Assembly (NCBI RefSeq): GCF_004123195.1
Contig: NZ_SDLI01000001.1
Coordinates: forward strand, 823,429-887,428
Reading direction: 5' to 3'
DNA: 64,000 bases
Origin: Ammoniphilus sp. CFH 90114
Lineage (GTDB): Bacteria; Bacillota; Bacilli; Aneurinibacillales; RAOX-1
Shown: in pieces, positions 43,058 through 52,532 of the stretch
Layout of the letters: every line of letters starts with the position of its first letter
How positions within the stretch are numbered: the stretch's first letter is position 1
Notes under the pieces: model-generated
What the model was told of the DNA's origin: nothing
Databases searched by the model: none
The model's input: only the letters and a program-made list of their open reading frames with translations
Translations under genes and position numbers: made by a program

Positions 43058-44190
43058 AAGCATTAACCTATCAAGGAATCATGAATGTAGGGATTACACA
43101 TGTTCAAGATCCTGTGATTCAGGCCCAGGATGATATGATTATCAGAGTAACTCACAGTTCAATTTGCGGCTCTGATCTTCATTTCTATTACGGTATGATT
43201 CCAAGCATGGAAAAGGGCTTTATACTTGGTCATGAGACAATCGGTATTGTTGAGGATCTGGGAGCTGGAGTACACCATCTCAAGAAAGGAGATAAAGTCG
43301 TCATTCCATACTGCATCGCTTGTGGGCAGTGCTCTTTCTGTCAGGAGGGTTTAGAATCTCAGTGTGACGTGTCAAATCGAGAAGCAGAGGTAGGGTCTGC
43401 CTTTGGTTGCTCTAGATTGTTCGGAGATTATGATGGTGGCCAAGCGGAGTTACTTCGTGTTCCTTTTGCCAATTATACGTCCTTTCTCATTCCACAGGAT
43501 AATGAGATAGCAGATGAAGAGCTTCTCTTACTGACAGATGCTCTTCCTACAGCTTACTGGAGCGTCCTTCATGCTGGAGTTAAACCAGGAGACACGGTGA
43601 TTGTATTAGGCAGCGGGCCAATCGGACTGCTTACGCAGAAGTTGGCTTGGCTTCTGGGAGCAGAAAGAGTGATAGCAATCGATCACGTTCCTTATCGGTT
43701 AGAACATGCTCAACGAACGAATAAAGTAGAAGCTTTTAATTTTAAAGAAGTGGATGATTTAGGTCTATTGCTTAAAGAAGAAACGCGTGGTGGAGCGGAT
43801 GTGGTCATTGATTGTGTAGGGATGAATGGGGTATTCACACCTCTTGAGCTAGTGCAGACTGCTCTTATGCTTCAAGGAGGAGCTATGGGGGCGATAAGGA
43901 TGGCTTCCCAAGTCGTACGAAAGGGAGGGACGATCCAACTGACAGGAATCTATGGTATCCGTTATCAGGGATTTCCGCTTGGAGACTTATTTTCAAGAAA
44001 TATTACTTTAAAAATGGGGTTGAATCCGGCAACCCACCTTATTCCCCCACTCTATCGGATGCTACGCGAGAAGAAATTGGTGGCTAACGATATTATTACT
44101 CATCAGCTCGGTCTTAAGGAAGCGGAGAGAGCTTACGATATATTTGCGCACAAGAAAGAGGGATGTATTAAAGTGATATTAAAACCGTGA
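43054..44190 (+). CDS. zinc-dependent alcohol dehydrogenase
   Basis: A 378-residue medium-chain dehydrogenase/reductase. The catalytic zinc ligands lie in SICGSDLHFYYG and GHETIG, the structural zinc cysteines in CGQCSFCQEGLESQC, and the NAD(P)-binding motif is VLGSGPIGLLTQ. It resembles formaldehyde/glutathione-independent and threonine-type dehydrogenases. The gene starts inside the cytochrome gene (ATGA), an unusual pairing that suggests coupled synthesis. Confidence 0.9.
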   Translation: MKALTYQGIMNVGITHVQDPVIQAQDDMIIRVTHSSICGSDLHFYYGMIPSMEKGFILGHETIGIVEDLGAGVHHLKKGDKVVIPYCIACGQCSFCQEGLESQCDVSNREAEVGSAFGCSRLFGDYDGGQAELLRVPFANYTSFLIPQDNEIADEELLLLTDALPTAYWSVLHAGVKPGDTVIVLGSGPIGLLTQKLAWLLGAERVIAIDHVPYRLEHAQRTNKVEAFNFKEVDDLGLLLKEETRGGADVVIDCVGMNGVFTPLELVQTALMLQGGAMGAIRMASQVVRKGGTIQLTGIYGIRYQGFPLGDLFSRNITLKMGLNPATHLIPPLYRMLREKKLVANDIITHQLGLKEAERAYDIFAHKKEGCIKVILKP

Positions 44191-44253
44191 TTGCTGGCTG
44201 GAAAACATTGGGGTACAATGAAAGAAAAATTTAAAGGAGAAACAAGGCTTATT

Positions 44254-44949
44254 ATGTTTATGGATTTTTTTCGGTGGCTTCATATCGCTGCAGGATTTCT
44301 TGCTCTATCGATTTTCTGGGTGCCGATCCTGACGAAAAAAGGAGGCAAGGTTCATAATCGAGTAGGGTGGGTGTATGTCGCATCAATGGCTACAGTTTCG
44401 GTCTCGGCCTTGTACATGGGGGTCTATCGGATCCTATCCCCTCAAAGTGACTTAGATACCATAGCTTTCTCATGGTTCTTGGTTTTTATCTCCATCTTAA
44501 GTGGGGGAACAGCTTGGTATGGGGTCCGTGTTCTACGATTTAAAAAGCATCAAGGGAAACATCGTGAGTGGGTAGACCTACTCTTGTCATCCTTACTCCT
44601 GATCTCAGGGGTAGGAATAAGTATTTATGGCTTTCGACTGGGATTTCCCTTACTTCAGTGGTTTCCTCTAATCGGAGTCTTTCTTGGAGCAACGCAGCTC
44701 TATTATTGGATCATCACACCGATGAAGAAGATGCGTTGGATCATCGAACATATCATTGGGATGTTAAGCTGTTGTATTGCTACGGTGACTGCCTTTACAG
44801 TGTTCGGAGCACCTAGATTGCTAGATATAGAATCGGTCAGTCCTTTGCTCTGGTTTCTTCCTTCCATGATCATGACGCCGCTTATTATTGGATTTAGCAA
44901 ACATTATGAGAAGAAATATAATAAGAAGAAGGCTGTCGTATCGGGGTGA
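44254..44949 (+). CDS. DUF2306-like membrane protein
   Basis: About 231 residues with seven membrane helices; the first helix begins DFFRWLHIAAGFLALSIFW. The motif KKGGKVHNRVGWVYV and later GKHREWVDLLL, with histidines near the helix ends, resemble DUF2306-type proteins, which share features with heme-containing membrane proteins. ATG 44254 is chosen; ATG 44218 would add 12 residues. It lies 63 bp behind the dehydrogenase and is probably in the same operon. Confidence 0.65.
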   Translation: MFMDFFRWLHIAAGFLALSIFWVPILTKKGGKVHNRVGWVYVASMATVSVSALYMGVYRILSPQSDLDTIAFSWFLVFISILSGGTAWYGVRVLRFKKHQGKHREWVDLLLSSLLLISGVGISIYGFRLGFPLLQWFPLIGVFLGATQLYYWIITPMKKMRWIIEHIIGMLSCCIATVTAFTVFGAPRLLDIESVSPLLWFLPSMIMTPLIIGFSKHYEKKYNKKKAVVSG

Positions 44950-44999
44950 TAGGAATAAGTCGACACAGGTTCCTTTTCCCGTTAATAAGTAAGTATCAT

Positions 45000-45192
45000 T
45001 CCCACGTTGTAAACAGTGTAAATTGGAATCGATATAAATAACACTTTTCCTCGAAGTGTGAATCATGTAAAATGATATTAGAAAGCAAATTCCATACGAT
45101 CGTTATGTAAGCAATGAGGAGTCTTCTGTATATGGGCACTTGGAAGATTAGGAGCTAGTAGTGCAACCGACCATTATAGGTCGGTTTTTTTT
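45000..45192 (+). terminator. intergenic hairpins ending in an intrinsic terminator
   Basis: The 280-bp gap before the globin sensor holds no gene. A hairpin ACACTT/AAGTGT lies near 45044-45062, and ACCGACC (45166-45172) pairs with GGTCGGT (45179-45185), followed by a long T run. Because the terminator is only 37 bp before the next start codon, it may be an attenuator for that gene rather than an operon end. Confidence 0.6.
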
Positions 45193-45228
45193 ATTTACTT
45201 GATGCTGATTGGTTCTCAGGAGGTTACC

Positions 45229-47166
45229 ATGTTACAGACGAAAACTCGAATTCAAGTTCAAAACAAAGATCATTTAAAACAGATTCATTATATGGGGTTG
45301 ACTGAGGAACAACTTTTAATTTTGGCACGGCATCAATCAACTATTATGCCATATATTGAAGAAATCGTTGATAAGCTCTATGACGAGATCTATCAAGAAC
45401 CCAGTTTTAGAACGATAATTGATCAACACAGTACACTAAGTCGTTTGAAGAGTGCACAAAAAAAATACCTAATGGATTCTATGGCTGGCTATATTGATGA
45501 TAAGTATATTGAGGACCGGTATCGAGTTGGGCAAGTTCATGCCCGCATAGGGCTCGGTCTTACTTGGTATGTTGCCACTTACAATCGGTATATGGAGATT
45601 CTAATATCTATTATACATAGAGAGATACCTGAAGAAGAGGCGAGTCTGATACAAGCCATCCACTCCATTTTTAATTTTGATATACAGATTATACTAGGAT
45701 CTTATAATCAGCAAGAAGTGGATCGAGCTGCGAATCCCTTACATTATGAGATGGAACGCATTCGATATCTTGTAGGCTTTACAAATGAAGATATAGAGGT
45801 ACTAAATGAATATGGGGGTATGGTGACATTCCAATCCTCCAGCATTTCAAAGAAATTTAGGCAATTATATCAACAACGCCTCCATCAACACCCATCTTTG
45901 TTAGAAGTGCCTACCGAAGAGGAAGAAACTACTCTTACAATGGAAAAAATGTTAATTCAGTTTTTTCAAGATCGGATATATGTGGCATCTGATGAGTTTT
46001 ACCGAACGTTACGTGATTGGAGCAGTCTTGTTATAGAAGGCAGGGTAGATCAATATTTCTACTCGGTAGTTGGAGACTGCTTGGTGCAAGCGGTTAGTGA
46101 TGTTCTAGTGAGAGATCGTATGCCTGAGCCTAAACTCATCCGTTTTTTTACCGCTCTGAATCATTTGGTAAATTACACCTTGGCTGTTTTGCAAGAGGTT
46201 TACACACCATATCTATTTTTCCGTGATCTAAATGTACTTGGAATCTATGCTTACGAAATTGATATGTCCGATTTTGGTAAGATTACTTGGTTGGATGAAC
46301 GTATCAAACAAATGATTGCTAAACGAGATGGAACGACGAATGTCGATTATAGGGGAAAAAGATGCTATGAATTACTTCGCGGGCGTCATTTTCGCTGCCC
46401 CGATTGCCCGATCGTATCAGGAGATCGAGATGGAACGTTATTTGTCTGGGATAAAAATGGAGTTGACCAGTTTTATAAGATAAGACATATTCCTCAAACT
46501 AAAATCTTTGGTTTATCTCGTGCCTTGTTAACCATGCAGGATAGCACACAAGAGGGCAAGGTCATTTTTGAAACGATTGAGCAGCTTTTACACCTTGCAG
46601 AATATAAGGATGCAGATACAGGAGAGCATGTTTTTCGAATTGGCCGACTATCTGCGGAATTGGCACGTCTCGTAGGGTGTGATGAAACATTTATTTCACA
46701 TATCCGGACGGCAGCCCCCTTCCATGACATTGGAAAAATTGGAATCCCTGACTCTATCCTCAGTAAACCAGGCTCGTTAACGAGCGAAGAGCGAGAATCA
46801 ATGAAAACTCATGCTGAGATAGGTCATCAGATTCTATCCAATCTAGAACTGCCCGTGTTGCAGATGGCTGCTCGAATAGCAGAAACCCATCATGAGTGGT
46901 GGAATGGGAAGGGTTATCCCAAATCCTTGGCTGGGGAAGCCATTCCTCTGGAAGGTAGAATTGTCGCCATTGTGGATGTATTTGATGCTTTGTTATCTAA
47001 ACGTGCGTATAAACCGGCTTTCCCAGTAGAAAAGGTGAGAGATATATTATGGGAAGGTAGGGGAGTTCAATTTGATCCCCATTTAATTGATCTGTTTATG
47101 AATATGTGGGAAGAATTCGTATCCATTCAGAAATCGGAATATGAAGTTGGGCAGACACTTAGATAG
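45229..47166 (+). CDS. globin-coupled HD-GYP phosphodiesterase
   Basis: About 645 residues. Residues 1-170 form a protoglobin sensor domain (LTEEQLLILARHQSTIMPYI, proximal His104 in RVGQVHARIGL). A helical second sensor region follows (~225-350), then a PAS-like segment with a CPDC cysteine pair (Cys390 and Cys393) in HFRCPDCPIV. The C-terminal third is an HD-GYP domain with HDIGKIG (His499-Asp500), HHEWWNGKGYP and DVFDALLSKR. HD-GYP proteins hydrolyse cyclic di-GMP; the globin suggests oxygen or NO gating. The ATG at 45229 follows CAGGAGG. Confidence 0.88.
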   Translation: MLQTKTRIQVQNKDHLKQIHYMGLTEEQLLILARHQSTIMPYIEEIVDKLYDEIYQEPSFRTIIDQHSTLSRLKSAQKKYLMDSMAGYIDDKYIEDRYRVGQVHARIGLGLTWYVATYNRYMEILISIIHREIPEEEASLIQAIHSIFNFDIQIILGSYNQQEVDRAANPLHYEMERIRYLVGFTNEDIEVLNEYGGMVTFQSSSISKKFRQLYQQRLHQHPSLLEVPTEEEETTLTMEKMLIQFFQDRIYVASDEFYRTLRDWSSLVIEGRVDQYFYSVVGDCLVQAVSDVLVRDRMPEPKLIRFFTALNHLVNYTLAVLQEVYTPYLFFRDLNVLGIYAYEIDMSDFGKITWLDERIKQMIAKRDGTTNVDYRGKRCYELLRGRHFRCPDCPIVSGDRDGTLFVWDKNGVDQFYKIRHIPQTKIFGLSRALLTMQDSTQEGKVIFETIEQLLHLAEYKDADTGEHVFRIGRLSAELARLVGCDETFISHIRTAAPFHDIGKIGIPDSILSKPGSLTSEERESMKTHAEIGHQILSNLELPVLQMAARIAETHHEWWNGKGYPKSLAGEAIPLEGRIVAIVDVFDALLSKRAYKPAFPVEKVRDILWEGRGVQFDPHLIDLFMNMWEEFVSIQKSEYEVGQTLR

Positions 47167-47257
47167 TGTCTTTTTTTTTATGTCAAGATCGAATTGGAAT
47201 AAAATGTAAGGTTATTTAGAATACTAAAAGATATATTGCGTACTTGGAGGGTTAGGG

Positions 47258-48265
47258 ATGGATTCTAATCATAACATTAGGTTGACTTCATCAGAGATAT
47301 CTAATTTATGGACAAATTATATGAATGATGCGATAGCCATTTGTATGTTAAAGCATTTTCAAGAGACGGTAAAAGATATGCAAATTAAACCACTGATCGA
47401 GTTCTCATTGGAAATATCCGAGAAGCATATTACAAAAATTACGGAAATATTTGAGAAGGAAAATCACCCCATTCCTATAGGCTATACAGACCAAGACATA
47501 AATCACAAGGCCCCTGCATTGTTCGGAGATTCCTTCTATTTACATTACATAAAACAAATGGCTCGAATCGGATTAACGGCTTATGGAATGTCATTAGGGT
47601 TGGCTGCTCGTGAGGATATTCGAAATATATACAACGAATGGCTAAAGGATGCCACGGAACTAGACAATCAAGCAACGAACCTCTTGCTGCATAAAGGTTT
47701 ATATGTACGAGCTCCATTTATTTCGATACCATCAAAGACGGAATTTGTAAAGAGACAGACCTTTCTAGGGGATTTAATGGGAAAGGAACACAGACCCTTG
47801 TTGGCAATAGAAGTAAGTCATCTTTATGCCAATATCCAAACGAATGCGCTGGGCAAAGCTCTGGTCATGGGGTTTAGTCAAGTAGCGAAGTCGAATAAGG
47901 TAAGGGAATTTATGGTGGAAGGCAGAGATTTGGCAAGTAAGCATATTGGTATCTTGGGTGAATTTTTAAACAACAGTGAGCTAAAAGTTCCGATGACTTG
48001 GGATGATACCGTAACGAATTCTACGGTTTCACCTTTTTCAGATCGATTAATGATGGCACATGTAGCCCAAGTCATTTCTGTTGGTATGGCTGACTATGGA
48101 GCTTCACTGGCAATAAGTGCACGAAAGGATGTTGTCGCCGCGTATGGGAGACTTATGGCCGAGATCGGCCTATATGCTGGTGAAGGAGCACAGATGATGA
48201 TCGACAACGAATGGATGGAACAGCCGCCTCAAGCAGATGATCGCAATGCCTTGGCTGGCGTTTAG
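47258..48265 (+). CDS. DUF3231 family protein
   Basis: A 335-residue helical protein made of two similar halves of ~165 residues. Each has a SSEISNLWTNYMNDAIAIC-like or EVSHLYANIQTNALGKAL segment, then an MARIGLTAYGMSLGLAAREDI or VISVGMADYGASLAISARKDV repeat. This is the DUF3231 family of Bacillales, related to CotF-like spore coat/ferritin-like proteins; the function is not established. The ATG follows TTGGAGGGTTAGGG. Confidence 0.88.
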   Translation: MDSNHNIRLTSSEISNLWTNYMNDAIAICMLKHFQETVKDMQIKPLIEFSLEISEKHITKITEIFEKENHPIPIGYTDQDINHKAPALFGDSFYLHYIKQMARIGLTAYGMSLGLAAREDIRNIYNEWLKDATELDNQATNLLLHKGLYVRAPFISIPSKTEFVKRQTFLGDLMGKEHRPLLAIEVSHLYANIQTNALGKALVMGFSQVAKSNKVREFMVEGRDLASKHIGILGEFLNNSELKVPMTWDDTVTNSTVSPFSDRLMMAHVAQVISVGMADYGASLAISARKDVVAAYGRLMAEIGLYAGEGAQMMIDNEWMEQPPQADDRNALAGV

Positions 48266-48285
48266 AGTGGAGAAGCTCTTGAAGG

Positions 48286-48330
48286 GAGAACACCATCTTT
48301 ATTATCGATAGGGGTAAAGATGGTGTTCTC
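48286..48330. terminator. hairpin between convergent genes
   Basis: GAGAACACCATCTTTA and TAAAGATGGTGTTCTC form a 16-bp stem, without a strong T tract on either side. Confidence 0.6.
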
Positions 48331-48348
48331 AAAGCTAGACCGACTCCG

Positions 48349-48795
48349 TTATTCTAATACGATTAACTCCTGACTGAACCCGATCTCTTGTCCATTGACT
48401 GTGAGTATAGCGTGATTATTCGCATGCAATCGAACTTTAATATGATAGGTTCCGGGGTCTAAGTAATCTAAATTATAGTAGTTTCCATAAATCCGATTTA
48501 CTTTTTCCCCATTAATGTAAAGGTGAGCATGTCCTTTATTATAATTCACCTTCTCCTCCCCTGTTTCTTCTGGGGTAAAGACAAAATTCTTTGGCGACAC
48601 ATGAAGTAACCAAGATCCTGACAAATCTTGCCGAACCCAACCATCGAGGGAAGGGATTGGATGTCCACTAGGAATAGAAAGGGTGGAATGAGAATGATTA
48701 GGGTGACTGACCGTGTGGTGACCATACTGCGTATGAAGGTAGAGCATAACTGAAACAAAGGTTGAAATTATAAAAAAGCTAATTAATCTGTACAT
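48349..48795 (-). CDS. exported His-rich small protein of unknown function
   Basis: A 148-residue protein with an N-terminal membrane anchor (LISFFIISTFVSVMLYL), a histidine-rich linker (QYGHHTVSHPNHSHS) and a beta-rich domain ending GHAHLYINGEKVNRIYG and DPGTYHIKVRLHANNHA. The last part resembles exported beta-sandwich proteins of the DUF4399 type. Metal binding by the histidines is possible. It overlaps the upstream DUF2243 gene by 17 bp, so the two are cotranslated. Confidence 0.65.
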   Translation of the reverse strand: MYRLISFFIISTFVSVMLYLHTQYGHHTVSHPNHSHSTLSIPSGHPIPSLDGWVRQDLSGSWLLHVSPKNFVFTPEETGEEKVNYNKGHAHLYINGEKVNRIYGNYYNLDYLDPGTYHIKVRLHANNHAILTVNGQEIGFSQELIVLE

Positions 48796-49246
48796 CTCTC
48801 TTTCCTTTTCCTTGTCGTTTAATCACTCTACCGATAAGAATAAGTAGGATTCCACTTGCTAGAAAGGCCAAATCATAGGCTAGGGCATGGGGATCACCTG
48901 GTTTAACACGGTGGATCTGAAGGATATGATGGTTAATGATCCCTTCCACCAAATTAAATGTGCCTCCTCCAATTAAAAATCCACCGATCACAAGTTTTAT
49001 ACCTCTTGCATGGTCAGTAGGATTGTCTCCTAGCCATAATAGAACTCCTCCTGCAACAAGGGCGATCGTAACGGCAAAGTGAAATACCCCGTCACTTACA
49101 ATTTGTCCCTGACGATCCGTTTCCATGATGACACTGTGCCATTGAAGAAGTTGATGAAAGATAATGCCGTCTAATGCTCCTAGAAATCCAAAGCCAAGAA
49201 TAAAACTACCAATATGAATTAGCTTTCTCTTAGAGTGAATACTCAT
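48779..49246 (-). CDS. DUF2243 family membrane protein
   Basis: A 155-residue protein with four membrane helices. The motifs GFGFLGALDGIIFHQLLQWH and FNLVEGIINHHILQIHRVKPG are the diagnostic DUF2243 histidine-bearing repeats. Paired histidines in the helices suggest metal or heme binding, not demonstrated. It starts behind AAAGGAGAAAACTG and overlaps the His-rich exported gene by 17 bp; together they form a small membrane operon. Confidence 0.88.
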   Translation of the reverse strand: MSIHSKRKLIHIGSFILGFGFLGALDGIIFHQLLQWHSVIMETDRQGQIVSDGVFHFAVTIALVAGGVLLWLGDNPTDHARGIKLVIGGFLIGGGTFNLVEGIINHHILQIHRVKPGDPHALAYDLAFLASGILLILIGRVIKRQGKGKRDVQIN

Positions 49247-49315
49247 CAGTTTTCTCCTTTTACATTATTGATATTAGAATAGTATTCTCCACTATGGAAG
49301 GGAATATTCTGTTTA

Positions 49316-49346
49316 TATAAAAAAAGGAAAGCACAATGTGCTTCCT
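49316..49346 (-). terminator. terminator of the 50-aa gene
   Basis: On the minus strand AGGAAGCAC pairs with GTGCTTTCCT, loop ATT, followed by TTTTTTTATA. Confidence 0.85.
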
Positions 49347-49347
49347 C

Positions 49348-49500
49348 TTAGGTCTTATCCCGCATTTCACTGTTCATGGTTTGATTAGATATCTCTTCTG
49401 CGACTCCTGCTGCATCCATCATCTCTTCCATGCGCTCTTCTAAATTGCTCTCTCCACGAATTCGTTTTGGAGCCATTTCTTTTCTGTTTCGAGTGGGCAT
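49348..49500 (-). CDS. small charged protein of unknown function
   Basis: A 50-residue open frame (MPTRNRKEMAPKRIRGE, then an acidic Met/Glu-rich helix, ending NSEMRDKT) behind a good GGGAGGAAGCATT and followed by a clear intrinsic terminator. The basic N-terminus with acidic helical tail is similar in style to the 58-residue protein at 21617, but there is no clear homology. No family is recognised. Confidence 0.62.
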   Translation of the reverse strand: MPTRNRKEMAPKRIRGESNLEERMEEMMDAAGVAEEISNQTMNSEMRDKT

Positions 49501-49685
49501 AATGCTTCCTCCCTTTCATGAATGATAGTTGGGCTGACGCCTTCCCTATTACATTATTTGGTGAAGGGGTTAGTTTTATGCTGTAAATAATTTTTTGTAA
49601 TATTTTGTCGAAGGTCTTTTTAATCCTACTCTTATTGCCTAAAATAGAATTTAATTCGTTTTATGGTTTGCCTGAAGGAGGTCTT

Positions 49686-52400
49686 ATGAAAAAGTCAAGT
49701 CCCGCTCTTCATCTACAATTAAAATTTTTATTGCATCTGTACCAGTCAACTGTTGGAATGATTGTTCAGGGTCGTTCTGTTACTGAAATACTAGAGGCTA
49801 TTACCCTTAACATAGAAGAGCATTTAAATAGAAGAGTGTATTGTTCGGTTCTGCTCATGAATGAAAGTGATAACCGTCTAAAGCTAGGGTATGCTCCGAA
49901 CTTACAGGAGTTTTTTACGACCGATATGATTGAGACTAACGTGGGACCTGAGGGCGGATATTGTGGGAGGGCAGCTTATTATAAAACTTCAGTTATTGTC
50001 CCGGATATATTACAAGATAAGCTGCACGAGAAATTTCACTCCTTAGCCCAAACGTATCAACTACGCGCTTGTTGGTCGATTCCCATTATGATGGAAGGTC
50101 GATTGTTAGGTGTTTTTAGCGTCTATCACGCGGTTCCTTCGCACCCTACAGCCTTTGAATTAGAGATGATTGAGACATGCGCCCATCTCGCAGGATTAGC
50201 GATTGAACGTGAACGGAAAGAACAAGAGTTTCTAGCAACAACAGAAGCGAAATTTCAAATGATTGCCGAACATACAAGTGATACGATTTCTGTACTTAAT
50301 AGAGATGGTACAGTGGTCTATGCTTCTCCCGCAAATGAATTCACACTTGGTTATAGTCAGGCTGAGTACCAAGGCTTGTGTGTGTTTGATCTCGTGCATC
50401 CGGATGATTTATCCCATGTGCGACGTTCTTTCCGACGTATGGCAGATGAAAAAAACACGTCAGTGGTGGAATTTCGTTACCGTCATAAACAAGGACACTT
50501 CCTCATTATGGAGGTTAAAGGAAAGCCAGTGATCCAGGAGGATGGACAGGTTCAACGATTCGTAGTGGTAGGACGTGATGTGACAAGCCGTAGAGTCCAA
50601 GAGCAAAAGTTAGAGGAAAGTGAACAACGTTATAAGTCGTTGTTCGAAAACAATCCGGATGGTGTGTTTTCTTTATCATTAGAGGGAGAGATCTTTTCCC
50701 ATAATACGTCTTTAGAGAGGATTCTAGGATACTCAAGTGAGGAGTTGCTTGGCGATGTTACTCGTGTTATAGCTCCAGAATGTTTGACGACGACGATGGA
50801 ACACTTCTCGAGAGCGGTTCAAGGAGAACCACAAACTTATGAAACGCTAGCTGTTCATAAGTTAGGGTATCGTGTCCCAGTTCAGGTTACCAACATTCCA
50901 ATTGTGGTAGGTGGACAGATTGTTGGGGTATTTGGAATCGCCAAAGACATTACGGAACAGAAGACGTCGCAAGAGGCTCTAAGAACGAGTGAAGAGCAAC
51001 TTCGGTTATTAATCCATACCATTCCAGATATTGTATTGGTGAAAGATGCAGAGAATCGATTACTGGAAATCAATCAAGCAGCCTTAGATATTTTTGGAAT
51101 GGATGGTTTGGACTATAGAGGCAGGGATTTCTTGGAGTTAGCTCAATTAAACGAACAGTACAAAGAGTTATACCTAGATTGCCATTACTCTGACAGAGAG
51201 GCATGGATGAGAGTTACTCCCCAGCATTTTGAATACGAAGTACAAAAGCCGGATGGAACATCTAAGGTGTATGATATTCTAAAGTCCTCCCACTTTGATG
51301 GTAAAGGAGTTCCAAAGCATCTTGTCACGATAGGCAGGGATATTACAGTAAGAAAGAGTATGGAAACGGAGCTCCGCCAAATGAAAGAACAATTAGAATC
51401 TCTGTTCCAGCACAGTGCGGATGGAATTGCGGTTTTGGATATTGATAGACGATTCATCCGGGTTAACCGTGCGATGGAGTTGATGTTTGGATGGAAGGCA
51501 GAAGAGTTATCCGACAACTGCCTAGTACCGGATCACCTGAGGATGGAAGCTGCAGACCTTAAACGTCGAGTGCTTTCTGGAGAGGAATTAGTGGGCATTG
51601 AGACGGTAAGGAAACATAAAGATGGCCATCACTTAGAGGTTAGCAACACCTATTCCCCCATTCGAGACCATCAAGGAGAAGTCGTGGCTTTCTCTGTAAT
51701 TAGTAGAGATATTAGCGGGCGAAAACAAACGGAGGAGCTATTGCGAAGGTCAGATAAGCTGGCTGTCATCGGTCAATTGGCCGCTGCTGTCGCCCATGAG
51801 ATTAGAAATCCCCTGACCTCTATTAAAGGTTTCATTCAGCTTTTCCAAGATCGTATTGATTCGCACTTCGTTGGTATCATGCTCGATGAACTAAAGCGTA
51901 TTGAGACCATTATTACTGAGTTCTTGTCCCTTGCAAAGCCCCAAGTGACGAACTTTGAACCAAGAAGTATTACGAAATTAATAAAGGATACGTTATCGAT
52001 CATCGAAACACAAGCTTTAATGGATGGAATTGAGATTCAGTTAGAGACGAGCGGTATGGTACCCATCATTAATTGTGATGAATACAAGATCAAGCAAGTC
52101 TTAATTAATATACTTAAGAATGCTATGGAGGCTATGCCAAAAGGTGGGAAGATCTATATCAGTTTGTCGATCAAAGGAGAACAGCTGGTGATCCAAGTGC
52201 GGGATGAGGGACATGGAATTCCGGCGGATCGAATGCCTCATCTTGGGGAGCCGTTCTATTCTCATAAAGAAAAGGGAACAGGACTTGGACTTATGGTTAG
52301 TTTTAAAATTATTGAGGAGCATCGAGGACGAATTCAAATTCAAAGTGAGTGTAACAAAGGTACAACTGTGGATATCATCCTTCCTATGAATTTAGTATAA
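49686..52400 (+). CDS. GAF and multi-PAS sensor histidine kinase
   Basis: A 904-residue kinase without membrane segments. An N-terminal GAF domain (~residues 25-185, VGPEGGYCGRAAYYK) is followed by four PAS domains, visible as four GRDIT/FxVVGRDV-type ends (VVGRDVTSRR, FGIAKDITEQK, TIGRDITVRK, VISRDISGRK). HisKA contains AVAHEIRNPLTSIKGF (His704), and the GHKL domain ends KGTGLGLMVS. The HisKA resembles that of KinA/KinE phosphorelay kinases, so a role in sporulation entry is possible. There is no adjacent response regulator. The ATG at 49686 follows GAAGGAGGTCTT. Confidence 0.9.
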   Translation: MKKSSPALHLQLKFLLHLYQSTVGMIVQGRSVTEILEAITLNIEEHLNRRVYCSVLLMNESDNRLKLGYAPNLQEFFTTDMIETNVGPEGGYCGRAAYYKTSVIVPDILQDKLHEKFHSLAQTYQLRACWSIPIMMEGRLLGVFSVYHAVPSHPTAFELEMIETCAHLAGLAIERERKEQEFLATTEAKFQMIAEHTSDTISVLNRDGTVVYASPANEFTLGYSQAEYQGLCVFDLVHPDDLSHVRRSFRRMADEKNTSVVEFRYRHKQGHFLIMEVKGKPVIQEDGQVQRFVVVGRDVTSRRVQEQKLEESEQRYKSLFENNPDGVFSLSLEGEIFSHNTSLERILGYSSEELLGDVTRVIAPECLTTTMEHFSRAVQGEPQTYETLAVHKLGYRVPVQVTNIPIVVGGQIVGVFGIAKDITEQKTSQEALRTSEEQLRLLIHTIPDIVLVKDAENRLLEINQAALDIFGMDGLDYRGRDFLELAQLNEQYKELYLDCHYSDREAWMRVTPQHFEYEVQKPDGTSKVYDILKSSHFDGKGVPKHLVTIGRDITVRKSMETELRQMKEQLESLFQHSADGIAVLDIDRRFIRVNRAMELMFGWKAEELSDNCLVPDHLRMEAADLKRRVLSGEELVGIETVRKHKDGHHLEVSNTYSPIRDHQGEVVAFSVISRDISGRKQTEELLRRSDKLAVIGQLAAAVAHEIRNPLTSIKGFIQLFQDRIDSHFVGIMLDELKRIETIITEFLSLAKPQVTNFEPRSITKLIKDTLSIIETQALMDGIEIQLETSGMVPIINCDEYKIKQVLINILKNAMEAMPKGGKIYISLSIKGEQLVIQVRDEGHGIPADRMPHLGEPFYSHKEKGTGLGLMVSFKIIEEHRGRIQIQSECNKGTTVDIILPMNLV

Positions 52401-52413
52401 AAAGTGACTTGTC

Positions 52414-52449
52414 AGGTTTTTCTGCTTTATTGCGGAAGAACCTTTTTTA
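52414..52449 (+). terminator. intrinsic terminator
   Basis: AGGTTTTTCTGC pairs with GCGGAAGAACCT (with wobble), followed by T6, after the PAS kinase gene. Confidence 0.83.
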
Positions 52450-52532
52450 TTTAGAATGAGTGTAACTTAACATACTTGATTTACGTCAGAAAGGTATTAA
52501 TCTAGAGAAAGAGAGAAAAGGAGAAATTTTAT

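Noticed and set aside
44950..45228. Cyclic di-GMP (GEMM) riboswitch before the HD-GYP gene
   Set aside because: The conserved GEMM core sequences could not be found; only hairpins and a terminator are visible.
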